Of a stretch of DNA of 64,000 nucleotides, positions 1-9,824 are shown piece after piece. A program made the translations under genes and the position numbers. Source of the stretch: Macrotis lagotis. Its lineage: Eukaryota > Chordata > Mammalia > Peramelemorphia > Peramelidae. The stretch's first letter is position 1. Each line of letters starts with the position of its first letter. The notes under the pieces were generated by a model. The model was not told where the DNA came from and searched no databases. It saw nothing but the letters and a program-made list of their open reading frames with translations. Where the stretch lies: assembly GCF_037893015.1 (NCBI RefSeq), contig NC_133658.1, positions 427,147,890 through 427,211,889 on the forward strand, read 5' to 3'.

Positions 1-600
1 ACTAAGGAGACATCCCTATAGAGATTATAATTGAACCCACAGATAATGAGATCACCAAGTAAGATAATATAGCAAGAAAAGTAAAGAACTCAGGATAGTG
101 TCTTGAGTTATACCTATAGTACAGAAGAATGGGAAAAACGGGTCAGAGAAGCAGTTCTTAAAAATCTAGAAAGGCCAGAATATTTAGGAGGAGATGGTGA
201 CCAACAATGTTAAATGCTACAGTAAGGTCAAGAAGGGTATTATGAAAAGTCTATGAAATTTGGGAGTTAAGGGATCTTGGTCCTTAACTTTCCTTTGGCC
301 TTTTTTTTTTCTGGTTGGAGAAAGCAATTTCAATTGAGTGATAAGGTGGGAAAATTAGACTGAATAAAAGGATGAGAAATGACTGAGAAGAGAGGAATTT
401 GAGACAAGTGTACACAGCTTTTACTAGAAAAACAACACTGATGTTATACTGTCTTTTCCTGGAAAATAGCTACTCATTTCTGACATTCATCAAACTCTAT
501 ATGGTCAGTTATCTTGCCAGATAAACAAACCAAAAAAATACACAGCATTTGTTCAATAGATATTGGAAGGAGAAGTGAAAGGATCAAGGCGGAGAGATGA
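1..600 (+). repeat. 3' part of an old long interspersed repeat, no coding capacity
   Basis: The segment reads like the distal half of a long purine-rich mammalian repeat. Recognisable phrases are 'gagatcaccaag', 'aaatgctacagtaaggtcaagaagg' split over 205-232, and an 'agcaatttcaattgagtgataaggtggg'-type stretch near 325-350. The proximal half of the same family is seen at 3690-4855 plus 7861-8010, and at 45480-46100. I do not know the library name of this family. It is diverged, has no target duplication visible, and runs off the left window edge. Confidence 0.5.
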
Positions 601-1107
601 TTTCATCTCTAAAAAAGGATATAATTGCTTCCAACAGTTGTTGCTTAGGACCAGGGGTAACTTTTGCCAGTTTTTGGTGGATAGATACTGAGACTTGTAC
701 ATGATTGGAACAAAGTTTTCTCAGTTATTAGCCTGAACTAGGGATCTTCCTTTCCCCTGTAGGGAAATGGCTGCCAGAACCAACCCTTGGGAGAAGACCA
801 AGGAAACTGCCAGGAAGAAGACAGAGAAGTGTTATCTTCCTTTCAGGGATTTTAAATCAGAGAAATATAAATTTAAAATAACTAGTTAGACTGGTTTGAA
901 AACCATTCAGCACCTATTTCATCCCATGATCTCAGTAAAATCATTTCAACTCTAACCATCTCAGTATTCTGTCCTGTAAAATGTGCAGCAAGAATTAAGG
1001 AAAGAGTTTGGAATCTATATGAGGAAAACCTTCCTTTCAATTAGAGCTGTTCAATGGTACCTCTTCTCTCACTGAACATTTAAATGTCTTCTGTACATAG
1101 AAGGGGC

Positions 1108-1432
1108 AGTAAGGTGATGTAATGAATAGAGCACCAGTCCTGGAATCAGGAGGATCTAAGGTCAGATATGAATGCAGATACTTGACACTTACTATGTAAT
1201 ATTGGGCAAGTTACTTAACCCTGATTGTTTTAAATAAAAGGCCAACTTCAGTTATCCTGATTCATCATATCTGGCTATTCAACCTAGATGGCTCTGGAAG
1301 AGAAAAGGAAGCTAGTATCTTATCACTGTATCTTCTCACTCAAATCCTATTCACTTGCTTATCATGTTATCATTTCCCTGATGGTCTTCTTCAAGAACAA
1401 AGGACAAATAATCATCATCATCATCATTGTAT
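1108..1432 (+). repeat. tRNA-derived SINE with a long body and an (ATC)n tail
   Basis: A tRNA-like head (aatgaatagagcaccagtc, then cacttactatgtaatattgggcaagttac) is followed by a body with 'gatggctctggaagagaaa' and 'ggtcttcttcaagaac', ending in 'aaggacaaataatcatc' repeats. The same body is seen on the plus strand at 38160-38480 and on the minus strand at 37044-37290. The clear head-body-tail order makes it a full-length SINE of one family. No clean target duplication was found. Confidence 0.7.
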
Positions 1433-1741
1433 AAAGAATACCACTAAAAGAGATAACCAAGTTTAGATATGATACAGGCTCTAATCTCATGGATCTAACA
1501 GTAAAACAGAAACATACATAGTAAACTATGCAATAATAGTTTTTAAGCTTTGAAGAATTTGTTAATAATTACTTTAAAATGAAGTAGTAATCACAAAGAT
1601 TTACTATAGCTTTATCAAGGAAAAGTAAAATGAATATGACCAAAAAAAAGGAAGATGATAGAAAGTGAAGGGAATAAATATGGGAAAATTGGAACACTAA
1701 TACATTTTTGCTAAAGTTGTGAACTGATTCTAGAGAGCAGT
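1433..1741. other. No gene or repeat recognised
   Basis: This is AT-rich sequence without a convincing open frame, tRNA-like box or repeat phrase. It lies between a SINE and the first L1 3' end. Confidence 0.4.
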
Positions 1742-2386
1742 TTTTTTAATAGTATTTTATTTTCCCCCCAATTAAATGTCAAGACAATTTAGGTCTTGAG
1801 TTTTACATTTTACATTTTTACATTTACATTTTACATTTTTTACATTTTTATCCCCTCCCCTCCCCTCTTCTGAAAATGATAAACAATATGATATTGTTTC
1901 TACATAAATTGTGATGTAGAACATATTTCCAAATCAGTTTTAATTGGGAAAGAATGAACAGATCAAAAGAAAAATATGAAAAAGAATAAAATTCATTCAG
2001 AGTCCATCAGTTCTTTATTTCCGTGTGGATAGCATTTTTCTTTAGGAGTCCTTTGAATTTGTCTTGGATTACTGTGTTACTGAAAAGAGCTTAATAATTT
2101 ATAGAAGATCATGACACAATGTTGCTGATACTCTGTTTAATATTTTTATGGTTCTGGTCATTTCACTTTTCATCACTTCTTATAAGTCTTTCTGGGTTTT
2201 TCTGAAATCATCTTGTTCATCATTTCTTACAGCACAATATGATTCCATCACAATCATATAACAGTTTATCCAGTCATTCCCCAATAGATAGGCATCCCCT
2301 CAGTTTCCAATATTTTGCAACCACCAAAAAGGCTGCTATAAACACTTTTGCACATGCATGTCCTTTTGCCTTTTTAACCCATCGGA
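1742..2386 (-). mobile_element. L1 3' end (ORF2 C-terminus and 3'UTR), minus strand
   Basis: Read on the minus strand, the segment 2240-2386 matches the end of L1 ORF2: a tract like 'IAAFLVVAKYWKLRGCLSIGEWLDKLLYDCDGI', as in the intact-looking L1 at 55090-55190. The 3'UTR continues down to the T-rich end near 1742. A TTTACA-type tandem tract (1801-1850) sits in the tail. It is 5'-truncated and abuts a second L1 3' end in the opposite orientation at about 2387. Confidence 0.7.
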
Positions 2387-3095
2387 ACTATTCCCAAAGG
2401 GCAACCAAACTGTGTATAACCTTTGATTCAGCAATACCACTACTAGGTCTGTATCCCCCCGCCCCCCCAAAAAAAATTACAAAAATTAAAAAGGAACTAC
2501 ATGTGTAAAAAATATTTATAGCAGCCCTTTTTTGTGGTGACAAGATATTGGAAGTCAAGGGGATTTCCCTCAATTGAAGAAATACTGAACAGGCTGCAGT
2601 ATCCGAATATGATGGAATATTATTATGCAATAAGAAATAATGAATAGGGAGATTTCAGAAAAACCTCAAAAGACTTATATGAAGTAAGGAAAAATGAAGT
2701 TAACAAAACAAAATGAAGAGAACTTTGTGTACAATAACTTTAACATTGTAAATAACTTAGCTATTCAAGACAATTCCAAAGGACTAATTATGAAGTATAT
2801 ATCTGTTTCTAGAGAAACTATTGATAGTCTAAATCCAATCTGAAGTATGTCATTTTAATTTTCTTTCTGTCTTTCTTTTATTTGAGTCTTCTTGTACAAA
2901 ATGGCTAATATGAAATGTTTTCTTTATTGCATATATATAACCTATGTTTGCTTACCATTTCAGGGAAGGAGAAGGGAAGGGAAGAAGGGAAGAATAGAAT
3001 TTGGAACTCAAAATTTAAAAACAAAACAAATGTTAAAATTATTTTAACATGCAATTGAAAAATAAACTATATTTTAAAAATAAAATTAAAAGGTA
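2387..3095 (+). mobile_element. L1 3' end (ORF2 C-terminus, 3'UTR, A-rich tail), plus strand
   Basis: On the plus strand, 2387-2640 encodes the ORF2 C-terminal pattern (FPKGNQTVYNL-DSAIPLLGLYPP, then IAALFCGDKILEVKGISLN-EEILNRLQYPNMMEYYYAI). It is followed by a 3'UTR and an A-rich tail with 'aattgaaaaataaac'. Homology to the L1 at 54970-55300 is clear. Several stops and frame changes show it is an old, dead copy. It is 5'-truncated at the junction with the preceding minus-strand copy. Confidence 0.75.
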
Positions 3096-3109
3096 TAAAT
3101 AAATTTGAC

Positions 3110-3200
3110 ACATCAATTCAAGAAAAAGAATAAAAGAAAAAAGGAAGACAAATAGAAAAGGAAGAAGAAAAGGAAGATGAAGAAAAAGATAGATAAATTA
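3110..3200. repeat. A/G-rich low-complexity tract
   Basis: Runs of aagaaaaaga, ggaagaagaa and similar purine words cover about 80 bases just downstream of the L1 A-rich tail. It is probably an expanded tail. Confidence 0.6.
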
Positions 3201-3214
3201 TTCCTACATAATTT

Positions 3215-3600
3215 ACTTAAATTTTTACCAATGCTCTTGATAAAGTCTCTGATGCTATTTTTGTGGACAAGATGGAGAAATGTGGGTTGGATGACATAAA
3301 ATTTAAAGCTGCCTGCACAGCTGGATCCAAAAGCTTTTCTTTATAGTATACCATAGGTATTCATCCTTGGTTCTGTGGTGTTTGTGTATTTTCATCAATG
3401 TCTTAGAGGTAGATATGGTATTATGATCAGATTTTTAGATGACAGAAAGCCAAGACTGATATTACTAACTCATTGGATGACATTGGAGTCAAATAAAATG
3501 AGTTTGGTGGGCTAGAACTTGAATTCAATGACAGAATGACAGAATATTTAGCTAGGATAAAATATACTTGAATTCAAAATATTAAGAAGGGGAATATATA
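3215..3600 (+). mobile_element. CR1/L3 LINE fragment (reverse transcriptase region)
   Basis: The stretch from 'gataaagtctctgatgct' through 'gtggacaagatggagaaatg' is a standard phrase of the mammalian L3 (CR1-clade) RT coding region. It is followed by the degraded equivalent of 'FINDLDEGI...FADD...LGGI' (atcaatgtcttagaggtaga, then gatcagatttttagatgaca). Frames are heavily broken, as expected for an element dead since before the therian radiation. Reading direction is plus. Confidence 0.7.
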
Positions 3601-4038
3601 ACTAAAACATAAAGAAGGGGATGAAGAAATTACTCAAAGGACTGGATGTCAAAATTTAATTAACAAGTACATATCAATCATTCAATCAATAAATATTTAT
3701 TAAGTACCCACTATGTACAGTCTATGTGTTAAATGCCAGGAATTCAAAAAAGGGACAAAAAACAGTATTTGCTATCATGGAATTTACAATCAAATGGAGG
3801 AAACAACATGCAAACATATATATTGGTTAAGGTCAAATATATTGGATAAATTGGCAAAAATAGAGGGAACTTCTTTAAGGTGGAATTTTAGTTGGGACTT
3901 GAAGGAAATCAAGGAAACCAAAAATTGGAAATGAAGAGGAAGAACATTTCTGGCATGGGGAAAGTCAGAGAAAATGGCCATAGAACAGTCACAAGGTCAG
4001 TGTCACTGGATTGAAGAGTACATGGTGGGGAGTAAGAT

Positions 4039-4195
4039 GCTGGGTCACAAGGTGGTACAGTGCAGAGAGTGCTGGGTCTGGAGTAGGAAGTTTATCTTCT
4101 CGAGTTCATATCTGGACTCAGATGCTTACTACTTATATGATCTTTTTTTTTCCTTTCAAGTTCTATATCTGTAAAATCCAATCCAATCTAATCTA
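4039..4195 (+). repeat. tRNA-derived SINE, truncated
   Basis: The head 'ctgggtcacaaggtggtaca' and the anticodon-side phrase 'gttcatatctggactcagat' are tRNA-SINE like. The copy ends in a T/C-rich and 'ctaatctaat' stretch. It interrupts the phrase 'gtaagatg...gtaagaagattgg' of the surrounding long repeat. Confidence 0.5.
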
Positions 4196-4470
4196 ATATC
4201 TTTGCTAAGAAACCCTCAAATGGGTAACAAAAAGTTGTAAGAAGATTGGAAAAGTAGGACAAGGCTAAGAGGGACATTGAGGCAATAAGAAGGCTAGAGA
4301 CAATAGAAAGCCTCTGAAGTTTATTGAATACATATGATCAGAACCATATTTGTGGCTTAATGGAAGATGTATTGGAGAGGGGAGAGATGAGCAATAGGCA
4401 GATACACCAGAAGGTCATTACAATAATCTAGGCATGAGGTGATAATGGCCTGTACTAAAATGGTGGCAGT

Positions 4471-4644
4471 AGGGGCGGCTAGGTGGCAAAGTGGATAAAG
4501 CACTGGCCTTGGAGTCAGGAGTACCTGGGTTCAAATCTGGTCTCAGAAACTTAATAATTACCTAGTTGTGTGGCCTTGGGCAAGCCATTTAACCCCACTT
4601 GCCTTGCAAAAAAAAAAAACCTAAAACAAGGCCCTAAAAAAAAC
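4471..4644 (+). repeat. WSINE1-like SINE, full length
   Basis: It runs from 'ggggcggctaggtggcaaag' through a B-box-like 'gggttcaaatc' to 'cttgccttgcaaaaa' and an A-rich tail. It is flanked by a 16-bp target duplication, ctaaaatggtggcagt at 4455-4470 and ctaaaatggttgcagt at 4645-4660, with one mismatch. The insertion lies inside the old long repeat, so this SINE is the younger of the two. High similarity to the copy at 5941 suggests the same subfamily. Confidence 0.9.
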
Positions 4645-5635
4645 CTAAAATGGTTGCAGTGACAGAGGAAAGAAGAGAATATATTCAAGAGATGCTGCAA
4701 ATGTGAAATTAAGGAAATACTGATATCAGACTGGATATGGGGAAATGAGAGATAGTAGGAGTCAAGGATGACACTTAGGTCAGAAATCTGAGGGACTGGA
4801 AGGATTCTATAGACCTCTACAGTAATAGAGATTTAGGAGGCAGTAGAGAGGGTTTAGAGGAAAAAATAAGGGGGAGGAGCCAAGATGGTTGCAGGAGAAC
4901 AGCAATCTCCAAAAATTTTCAAAAACCTTAAAAGTATGACTCTAACTAAATTTTCAAGAGACAGAACCCATAGAAAGAACCAGTGAGGCAATTCTCCAGC
5001 CCAAGGTAACCTAGAAAATAGTGGGAAGGCTCTGTTCCATTGGGTTTGGGGGGCAGCAGTGCATGGAGGAAAGAAGCTCAAGTCTTCTGGGAACAGTCCC
5101 AGGGTGCCTAGGTCCCAGGGAGCCCTGGCTCCTGGCAGCAGAAGCAGTTGCCTGAACTGCCACTCCAGGGAACACCAAACACAACTGGAAAGATGAACAG
5201 GGAAACCTCTGCCAGAGTGAGCATGATGCCCAGGATAGTGTGGCCCTCCTCAATATGGCCACAGCCCTCAGCACAGTCCAGATCCCAGGAAACAGAAGCA
5301 GGCTTGTGGAGCCACCCAGCAGGAGCCACCCAGCAGCTGCTCCCAGATTGCTCAGCCTATTGGAATGTAAAGGAGTGGGGGAAGATTGTCGAGGTCTGTC
5401 CTCTGTCCCTGGGCCAGGACTCTGGAGCTTCTACCATATTCAGACCCTGTTCAAAGTCTGGGGCCCCCCATAGAGCAGGAACCTTCCTCACAGCTCCAGG
5501 TTAGAGGGATGAGTTTGTGGTCATTCACAGACCAGGAGAGTAGATGGAGACTCCCATAAGACCTTGAAGGAACTGAGGTCCCAATAATACTCAAAAGCTC
5601 AGGAAGCATTCCAAAACCAGACACAGACTGGAGAA

Positions 5636-6874
5636 ATGAGTAAACAGAAAAAAAAGGAATCTGACTATAGACAATTACTTTGGTCCCATGGAGGACAATA
5701 CACACACTCTGAAGATGAGAAAGTCCAAGCTTCTACGTCTAAAGACTCCAAGAAATATAGAAGTTGGGCTCAGGTTATGACAGAGATCAAAAAAGATTTT
5801 GAAAATCAAGTAAGGGAGAGAGAAGAAAAATTGTGAAGAGAAATGAGAGAGATGCAGGAAAAACATGAAAACAAAGTCAGCAGCTTAGTCTAGGAGATCC
5901 AAAAAATTCTGAAGAAAATAATATTAAAAACCAGTTTAGGGGCGGCTAAATGGCGTAGTGGATAAAGCACCGGCCTTGGAATCAGGAGTACCTGGGTTCA
6001 AATCCGGTCTCAGACACTTAATAATTACCTAGCTGTATGGACTTGGGCAAGCCACTTAACCCCATTTGCCTTGCAAAAACCTAAAAAAACAGTTTAGGTC
6101 AAATGGATAAAATAGTTCAAAAAGTTATTGAGGAGGAAGAATGCTTTAAAAAGCAGAATTGGCCAGATGGAAAAGGAGATAAGAAGGTTCTCTGAGGAAA
6201 ACAAATCCTTCAAATATAGAAGGGAGCTAAAGGAAGCTGATGACTTTGTGAAAAATTAAGACAAAATAATTCTACACTAAAAGAATGAAAAACTAGGAGA
6301 AAATTTGTAATATCTCATTTGAAAATCAACTGATATAGAAAACAGATTTAGGAAAGATAATTTAAAAATTATTGGAATACCTGAAAGTCATGACCAGGAA
6401 AAGAGCCTTGACATCATTTTCAAAGAATTACTACAGGAAAATTGCCCTGATATCCTAGAAGCAGAGGGTAAAATAGAAATTGAGAGAATCCACTGATCTC
6501 CTCCTGAAAGAGAGCCAAAATACAACCCCCCAGGAATATTATAGTCAAATTCCAGAACTCCCAATTCAAAGAGAAAATATTACAAACAGCCAGAAGGAAA
6601 CAATTCAAATATTGTGGAGCTATAGTCAGTCAGGATCACACAGGATTTAGCAGCAATTACATTAAGCGTTCATAGGGCTTGGAATATAATATTCTGGAAG
6701 TCAAAAGAGCTTGAAATGCAACTGAGAATCAACTATCCAGTAAAACTGAGCATCCTCTTCCAAGGGAAAGGATAGACTTTCAATGAAACAGGGGAATTTC
6801 AAATGTTACTGTTGAAACAGCCAAAGCTGAACAGAAAGTTTGATCTTCAAGTACAGGATTCAGGTGAAGCATAA
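5636..6874 (+). pseudogene. Degraded L1-type ORF1 of the HAL1 element
   Basis: The reading starts at ATG 5636 (MSKQKKKESDYRQLLW). It runs through a coiled-coil-like lysine/glutamate-rich part (KKDFENQVREREEKL), then RRM-like and C-terminal parts: 'DNLKIIGIPESHDQEKSLD', 'ENCPDILEAEGKIEIERIH', 'VRITQDLAA' and 'LRINYPVKLSILFQGK'. These match the ORF1 RNA-binding chaperone of the L1 at 49706-50717. A SINE (5941-6089) splits it. Multiple in-frame stops (for example after EEKL at 5836) and at least one frame change make it non-functional. It ends near the TAA at 6872. Confidence 0.85.
5941..6089 (+). repeat. WSINE1-like SINE inside HAL1 ORF1
   Basis: The sequence runs ggcggctaaatggcgtagtg ... tgggttcaaatcc ... 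tgccttgcaaaaacc. The flanks share cagtttagg (5932-5940 and 6090-6098), preceded in both cases by A-rich bases, as expected for L1-driven insertion. It is little diverged from the 4471 copy and younger than the HAL1 it interrupts. Confidence 0.88.
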
Positions 6875-7362
6875 AGACAGTGGATGGGAAGGGCAAATTA
6901 TGACGGATTAAATGATGAACTGTGTGTATTCCTGCATGGGAAGATGATACTGATAATGTTCATATAAACCCTCTCATTTAATAGATTAGTTAGAAGGAGC
7001 TTATATAGACAAGGCATTTTGAATTTGAAGGTATAGTATATTGTAAAAATGAAGTCAAAAGGTGAAAAGGAAATGTACTGGGAGAAGGGAAAGGAGAGGT
7101 AGAATAGGGTAAGATATTTCATGTAAAAGAGTTAAGAAATAGCTTTTGCAATGGTATGAAGGGGGGAAGATGAGGGGGAAATGAGGGAGCCTTCATTCTC
7201 ATCGGAAATGGCTTAGAGAGAAAACAGCAAACACAATCAATAGAGTATGGAAATCTAGAAGAAAAAGAGGAGAGAGGGCATGGGGAGGGGAGAGGATGGG
7301 GGATGTGGATGATAGAGGAGAGGATAATCAGATATAACACATTTTCTTTTTTACTTTTTGCA

Positions 7363-7497
7363 AGGTGGTGGGATTTGGTGGCCTCTCCGGGACCAAGGGG
7401 CCAGGTGGTTCCTGGGTCTCTGGGGTGGGACATAGGCTTAGGTACTCTTGACCCCAGGGCTGATACTCTGTCCACTGCACCACTTGGCTACCCCACA
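7363..7497 (-). repeat. Divergent WSINE1-like SINE variant, minus strand
   Basis: On the minus strand the head (ggtagccaagtggtgcagtg, gacagagtatcagccctggg) and the tail (accttgcaaaaag) match the WSINE1-like family. The middle, including the usual ggttcaaatcc B box, is replaced by a C/G-rich, colinear but poorly matching stretch. Flanks share acatttt (7340s and 7500s), so it looks like an independent insertion into the HAL1 3' region. It is probably a separate subfamily. Confidence 0.65.
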
Positions 7498-7860
7498 GAA
7501 CATTTTTAAAGAGGAACAGAGTGAAAGCAGAGAGAAAATTACAATAGATGGTAGTGGGGAAGAATGGATAGCAGGAATTACAATCAGTAATAGCAAATGT
7601 GGAAAAATATGGAAGTAATTTCTGTGATGTACTTATGAGAAAGAATGTGATCCACTTGAGACAGAGCTGATGGTATCAGAATACAGACTGAAGCACATTT
7701 TTTTTCTCTTTCTTTTACTTTATTTCTCATAAGATTTTATATTTTTGTGAGGAAGAGGGTATTATGTTTATTCTCAAACAAGAATAATTTAGTAATATGT
7801 ATAAAGAAAATTTTAAAAAATAAAATAATAAAAAATAAATTTAAAAAGAGGAAAAAATAA

Positions 7861-8010
7861 AAGTTTTTGTTTTAATTTCATTAAATTGATTTAGATATGT
7901 TCACTTGCTAAGATGTGAGATAGGATAGTTAAATTTTAATGTTATCAGCATAGAAATAACAATTAAATACATTAGAGATAATGAGAGGCACAAGAAAGTC
8001 TTATGTCAAA
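7861..8010 (+). repeat. Continuation of the old long repeat after the HAL1 insertion
   Basis: The phrases 'atgttatcagcatagaaata' and 'aattaaatacattagagata' match the known run 'gtcatcagcatagagatggt / aattaaatccatgggagctg' of the long repeat at 3690-4855. This confirms that the HAL1 cut one older copy in two. Confidence 0.55.
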
Positions 8011-8099
8011 ATAGAAAAAGAACTGGAGTACCTAGATTCAAGTATCACTTCTACTATGTAGTGACTAATGTGACCCTGGGCAAATCATTTAACTTTGCT

Positions 8100-8318
8100 A
8101 TAGACCAGTGGGGTCAAACTAAAATAGAAACAGTACTACTAAGTCATTCATGAGGATCACTCTAGGGTTTACTTAGACTTAAAAAAACCACATTGATGTT
8201 ATCTATGTTTTAGTATATTTTTATTTATTTTATTAAATATTTCCCAGTTATGTTTTAATCTCCCTACCTGGGACTTTTGTGGTCAGTAGACTATGTTTTT
8301 GAAACCTGTGTTCTAGAC
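8100..8318. mobile_element. Small hAT-like non-autonomous DNA transposon
   Basis: Terminal inverted repeats resemble the hAT/Charlie type: 'cagtggggtcaaac' near 8106 and, read inverted from the right end, 'caggtttcaaaaac'. The interior has 'tatttttatttattttatta' and 'cccagttatgttttaatctc', as in common marsupial hAT MITEs of about 200 bp. Near-matching 8-bp flanks (ctatagac and ttctagac) fit hAT. It cuts a SINE fragment (8015-8105). No transposase is encoded. Confidence 0.55.
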
Positions 8319-8847
8319 AATTCTAGATGACTAATTTCAAATAAAAGGTGCCAATCTACACTAGCAGAGCTCATTATTAATCTATATCAATGAAATAAAG
8401 GTTCATCTTTATCCTGGTCTGTATTAAGTACTTGATTATTTGAATATAAAAGTTGACATAAGAAAAAAAGGTGATAAAATATGTTAGAAAGTATGTTTCA
8501 GGAGTAAGAAATAAGATGCAAAGGATTATAGACTATACAAGCATCTGTATATCATCAGTTTCTTCATCTCCCATCAATATCTTTTTCAAATAGAGAATTA
8601 AAATTAACAAAGAAATGTGTTAAAAATTTAACAAAAGTATGTAAGGACTATGAAGCCTGGAAACCTGGGATGGAAATAAGGTTAAAAGGACACTTTGGTC
8701 TTAGAATTCATTTCAATTTAATTCAATAAATATATATCATATGCCTAATATGTACTAGACACTGTGTTAGGTGATATGAGTACAAAAACAAAAATTAAAT
8801 AATCCCTGCCCTCATGGAGAATATATTCTTTTAAAATATATAGTTTA

Positions 8848-8998
8848 GGAGTAGCTAGGTGGTACAGTGGATAGAACACTGGCCCTGGAGTCAGTAGGAC
8901 CTGAGTTCAGATCCAACTCAGATACTTAATAATTACCTAGCTGTGTGACCTTGGACGAGTAGCATAACCCCATTTGCCTTGCAAAAATAAACCAAAAA
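8848..8998 (+). repeat. WSINE1-like SINE with target duplication
   Basis: The sequence runs from 'ggagtagctaggtggtacag' through 'gagttcagatcc' to 'tttgccttgcaaaaataaac'. A 10-bp duplication, atatagttta, lies at 8838-8847 and 8999-9008. It is more diverged than the 4471 copy. Confidence 0.85.
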
Positions 8999-9008
8999 AT
9001 ATAGTTTA

Positions 9009-9419
9009 TTAATAACCTTTTGTTTTTAAATCCCCTATGTTGTTTTTAATAGCCCCTATTCTTAGGGAGTAATTCATTAGAACAAAGAATAAAAATTATA
9101 AAGGAACACTCACAGAGTTATCAGAATTATAAAAGTGTCTGATAGTAGATGCAATGTTCTAGTCATAGTCCCCCAGTTCTGCAAAGATGTATATAAGTAT
9201 GAGTACATATTTGGGGGGGGAAGGCACCTTATCATATCTTTCATTTGAGGCCATTCTTGGTCATTAAATATTTACTATATTCCATTATTATGGTTTTGTG
9301 TTTGTATATTGATTGTCTGGTTCTGTTTGTTGCACTTCACATCTATCCATATTAAAAAATCTTGCATTCTCTTAGAATTCAGAGAAAAGCTAGAGTTCAA
9401 CAATTCAGATAGACAAATA
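9009..9419. other. No gene or clear repeat recognised
   Basis: This is AT-rich single-copy-looking sequence with one run of eight G near 9212. The frame on the minus strand here is a chance frame with no domain signal. Confidence 0.4.
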
Positions 9420-9672
9420 AGGCAAGGTGGTTCAGGATAGAGAGCATGGGGCCTGGAGTCAGGAAGAACTGAGTTCAAAGTATCCTTGAATATTTACTAG
9501 CCATGGGACTCTAGGCAAGCCACTTAATTATGTTTGCCTCGATTTCCTCATATGCAAAATAGACTGGAGAAGGAAATGGAAAACGACCTCAGTATCTTTG
9601 CAAAAAAATAAGTCTCAAATGGGATCTCAAAGAATCTGACAGGACTGAAACAACTGAGCAACAATAACAACA
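9420..9672 (+). repeat. MAR1-like SINE (RTE-type tail), full length
   Basis: A tRNA-like head (ggcaaggtggttcaggatag, gcctggagtcaggaagaact) is followed by 'ctggagaaggaaatggaaaa' and the BovB/RTE-like 3' end 'gacaggactgaaacaactga' with (caa)n. Marsupial MAR1-type SINEs carry this tail so that RTE machinery can copy them. Confidence 0.8.
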
Positions 9673-9824
9673 TTATGATTTAGTTTAAGAGTACTACCTT
9701 CTTTCCTGAGCTTCCTTCTTTTAGAATGGAGACAGATCTAACTCCCTAGGTGACTCATTGGTCTTGCCCATTGCAAATTCTCAGTACTTATTGCCATCTC
9801 TAACTATTTGACCAAGTCAGGCCA

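Larger units (their letters stand above)
3690..4855 (+). repeat. Proximal half of the old long interspersed repeat, with two SINEs in it
   Basis: It starts with an 'aataaatatttattaagtac' head. It goes on with 'gtcagtgtcactggattgaa', 'agaagattggaaaagtagg', 'ggcatgaggtgataatggcc' and 'ggagtcaaggatgacactta', all known phrases of one long purine-rich mammalian repeat whose name I cannot give with certainty. SINEs interrupt it at 4039-4195 and 4471-4644, and a HAL1 interrupts it at 4870. The repeat resumes after 7860 ('atgttatcagcatagaaata'), so these are one copy. No open frame is preserved. Confidence 0.6.
4870..7846 (+). mobile_element. HAL1 (half-L1) retrotransposon, full length, with two nested SINEs
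   Basis: The element starts with 'gggggaggagccaagatggt', an L1-type 5' end. It has a 5'UTR of about 770 bp, one degraded ORF1, a long 3' region and an A-rich end. No ORF2 (endonuclease/RT) is present, which defines the HAL1 class known from mammals. A perfect 14-bp target duplication, agaggaaaaaataa, lies at 4856-4869 and 7847-7860. Without its nested SINEs it would be about 2.7 kb. ORF1 has many stops, so it is dead. It would have depended on L1 ORF2 protein in trans. Confidence 0.88.

Noticed and set aside
1742-3095. Twin-priming inversion of a single L1
   Set aside because: Both arms carry the same ORF2/3'UTR region, whereas twin-priming gives non-overlapping parts.
4471-4560. tRNA gene at SINE heads
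   Set aside because: The tRNA-like heads here and elsewhere are parts of SINEs with tails and target duplications. No complete cloverleaf with intact arms was recognised.
5148-5504. 118-codon plus-strand frame and overlapping minus-strand frames
   Set aside because: They lie in the GC-richer HAL1 5'UTR upstream of ORF1, and no similarity to a protein is visible.
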